Below, piece by piece: positions 4,559 to 5,006 of a stretch of DNA of 5,006 nt (positions within the stretch are counted from its first letter, which is position 1; each line of letters starts with the position of its first letter). A model generated the notes under the pieces. The model saw nothing but the letters and a program-made list of their open reading frames with translations. It had not been told where the DNA came from and searched no databases. Position numbers and translations under genes: made by a program. Location of the stretch: NCBI GenBank assembly GCA_029265335.1, contig JAJUJN010000187.1, positions 1 through 5,006 on the forward strand. Direction: 5' to 3'. Origin of the DNA: Alcaligenaceae bacterium (lineage in GTDB: Bacteria; Pseudomonadota; Gammaproteobacteria; Burkholderiales; Burkholderiaceae_B).

Positions 4559-5006
4559 TTAACCCGTCTTGCGGTAACCCAGGCGCTGCATGGCGGGCCC
4601 CAGCGCTGCTGACGCCCTCTGGTAAGCGCGCCAGGGGTCGTTGCCCACCTTCAGTCGTTCGTGCACGTTGTGCACCGTCCAGTGGTCGCCGCTCTTGAGC
4701 TGGTTTAACTCACTCCACTGCACTGGCACAGACACACCCATTCCGGGGCGCGCGCGGGCCGACCAGGCGCTTACCGTAGTGGCGCCAAATCCATTGCGCA
4801 AATAATCTACAAAAATCTTGCCAATGCGATTCTTAGGGCCGCTCTTCGCCACGAATCGTTGCGGAATGGTGCGTGCCAGATGCTGCACGACGGTTTGAGA
4901 AAAGCTTTTGACGTCATCCCATTCGTATCGGCGTTGAATGGGCACGACCACGTGCAGGCCTTTGCCGCCACTGGTTTTGAGAAATGCTGGTAGATTCAAT
5001 TCTTCC
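4559..5006 (-). CDS. ligD: LigD polymerase/primase domain, C-terminal part (NHEJ), runs off the right edge
   Basis: The last ~148 residues of a LigD-type polymerase domain, which with Ku fills and primes ends in bacterial non-homologous end joining. Visible motifs: KTSGGKGLHVVVPI (its Ser and His codons at 4972-4970 and 4954-4952 correspond to nucleotide-binding residues of the family), NRIGKIFVDYLRN (its Asp at 4807-4805 corresponds to a catalytic metal ligand), and ATTVSAWSARARPGMGVSVPV. The gene ends soon after the domain (LGYRKTG, stop 4561-4559), fitting the proteobacterial order nuclease-ligase-polymerase, although a stand-alone polymerase cannot be excluded since the N-terminal part is outside. 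The reading frame is open to the window edge, so an apparent TTG at 4999 is not the start. No functional link to the neighbouring cytochrome operon is apparent. Confidence 0.92.
   Translation of the reverse strand, partial: EELNLPAFLKTSGGKGLHVVVPIQRRYEWDDVKSFSQTVVQHLARTIPQRFVAKSGPKNRIGKIFVDYLRNGFGATTVSAWSARARPGMGVSVPVQWSELNQLKSGDHWTVHNVHERLKVGNDPWRAYQRASAALGPAMQRLGYRKTG

Noticed and set aside
1..5006. CRISPR arrays, insertion sequences, tRNA or rRNA genes
   Set aside because: No regularly spaced repeats, transposase motifs with terminal inverted repeats, or tRNA/rRNA signatures were seen on either strand.

Overview
The window looks like a chromosomal piece of a GC-rich betaproteobacterium. 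Burkholderiales, and within it the Alcaligenaceae/Bordetella-Achromobacter-Pusillimonas neighbourhood, is my best guess from protein style: Tat-exported flavoproteins, a c4-like diheme cytochrome, a urt-type urea transporter with NtrC/sigma54 control signals, and a LigD polymerase module. The taxon is an inference. Every protein-coding gene recognised lies on the minus strand, so the map reads from right to left.

Right edge (4559-5006): the C-terminal end of a LigD-type NHEJ primase-polymerase, running off the window. Next comes a relatively AT-rich non-coding stretch (4227-4558) holding a candidate promoter with a Fur-like box and a 17-nt tandem repeat just before the next gene.

Centre (769-4226): a tight three-gene operon. 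It encodes a diheme c-type cytochrome (3570-4226), a Tat-exported FAD-linked oxidoreductase of the PCMH/berberine-bridge type (1998-3539) and a Tat-exported FMN-dependent alpha-hydroxy-acid oxidase-family protein (769-2001, ATGA overlap with the gene before it). All three products carry export signals, so together they look like a periplasmic oxidation module in which two flavoenzymes could pass electrons to a dedicated cytochrome c. The substrate is unknown. The FMN enzyme has lost two of the family's usual active-site residues (Tyr24 and Arg164, spinach glycolate oxidase numbering). This is the best candidate in the window for an undescribed system.

Left part (237-768): about 530 bases with no convincing protein gene but dense with signals. 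On the minus strand there is a perfect sigma54 promoter consensus (299-316) and two GCAC-N7-GTGC palindromes resembling NtrC sites (343-367, 487-509). The first palindrome is followed by T-runs on the minus strand and may also terminate the operon. On the plus strand, a sigma70-like promoter (444-471), several hairpins and a strong intrinsic terminator (740-767) outline a possible small RNA or small-ORF transcript.

Left edge (1-236): the sigma54 promoter leads into the start of urtA (urea ABC transporter substrate-binding protein: RBS, signal peptide and first 50 residues). After codon 50 the sequence switches, in another frame, into the N-terminal part of urtE (ATPase, up to the Walker A motif). 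The rest of urtA, all of urtBCD and the start of urtE are missing between them. This is either a natural deletion that destroyed the operon or an assembly join.
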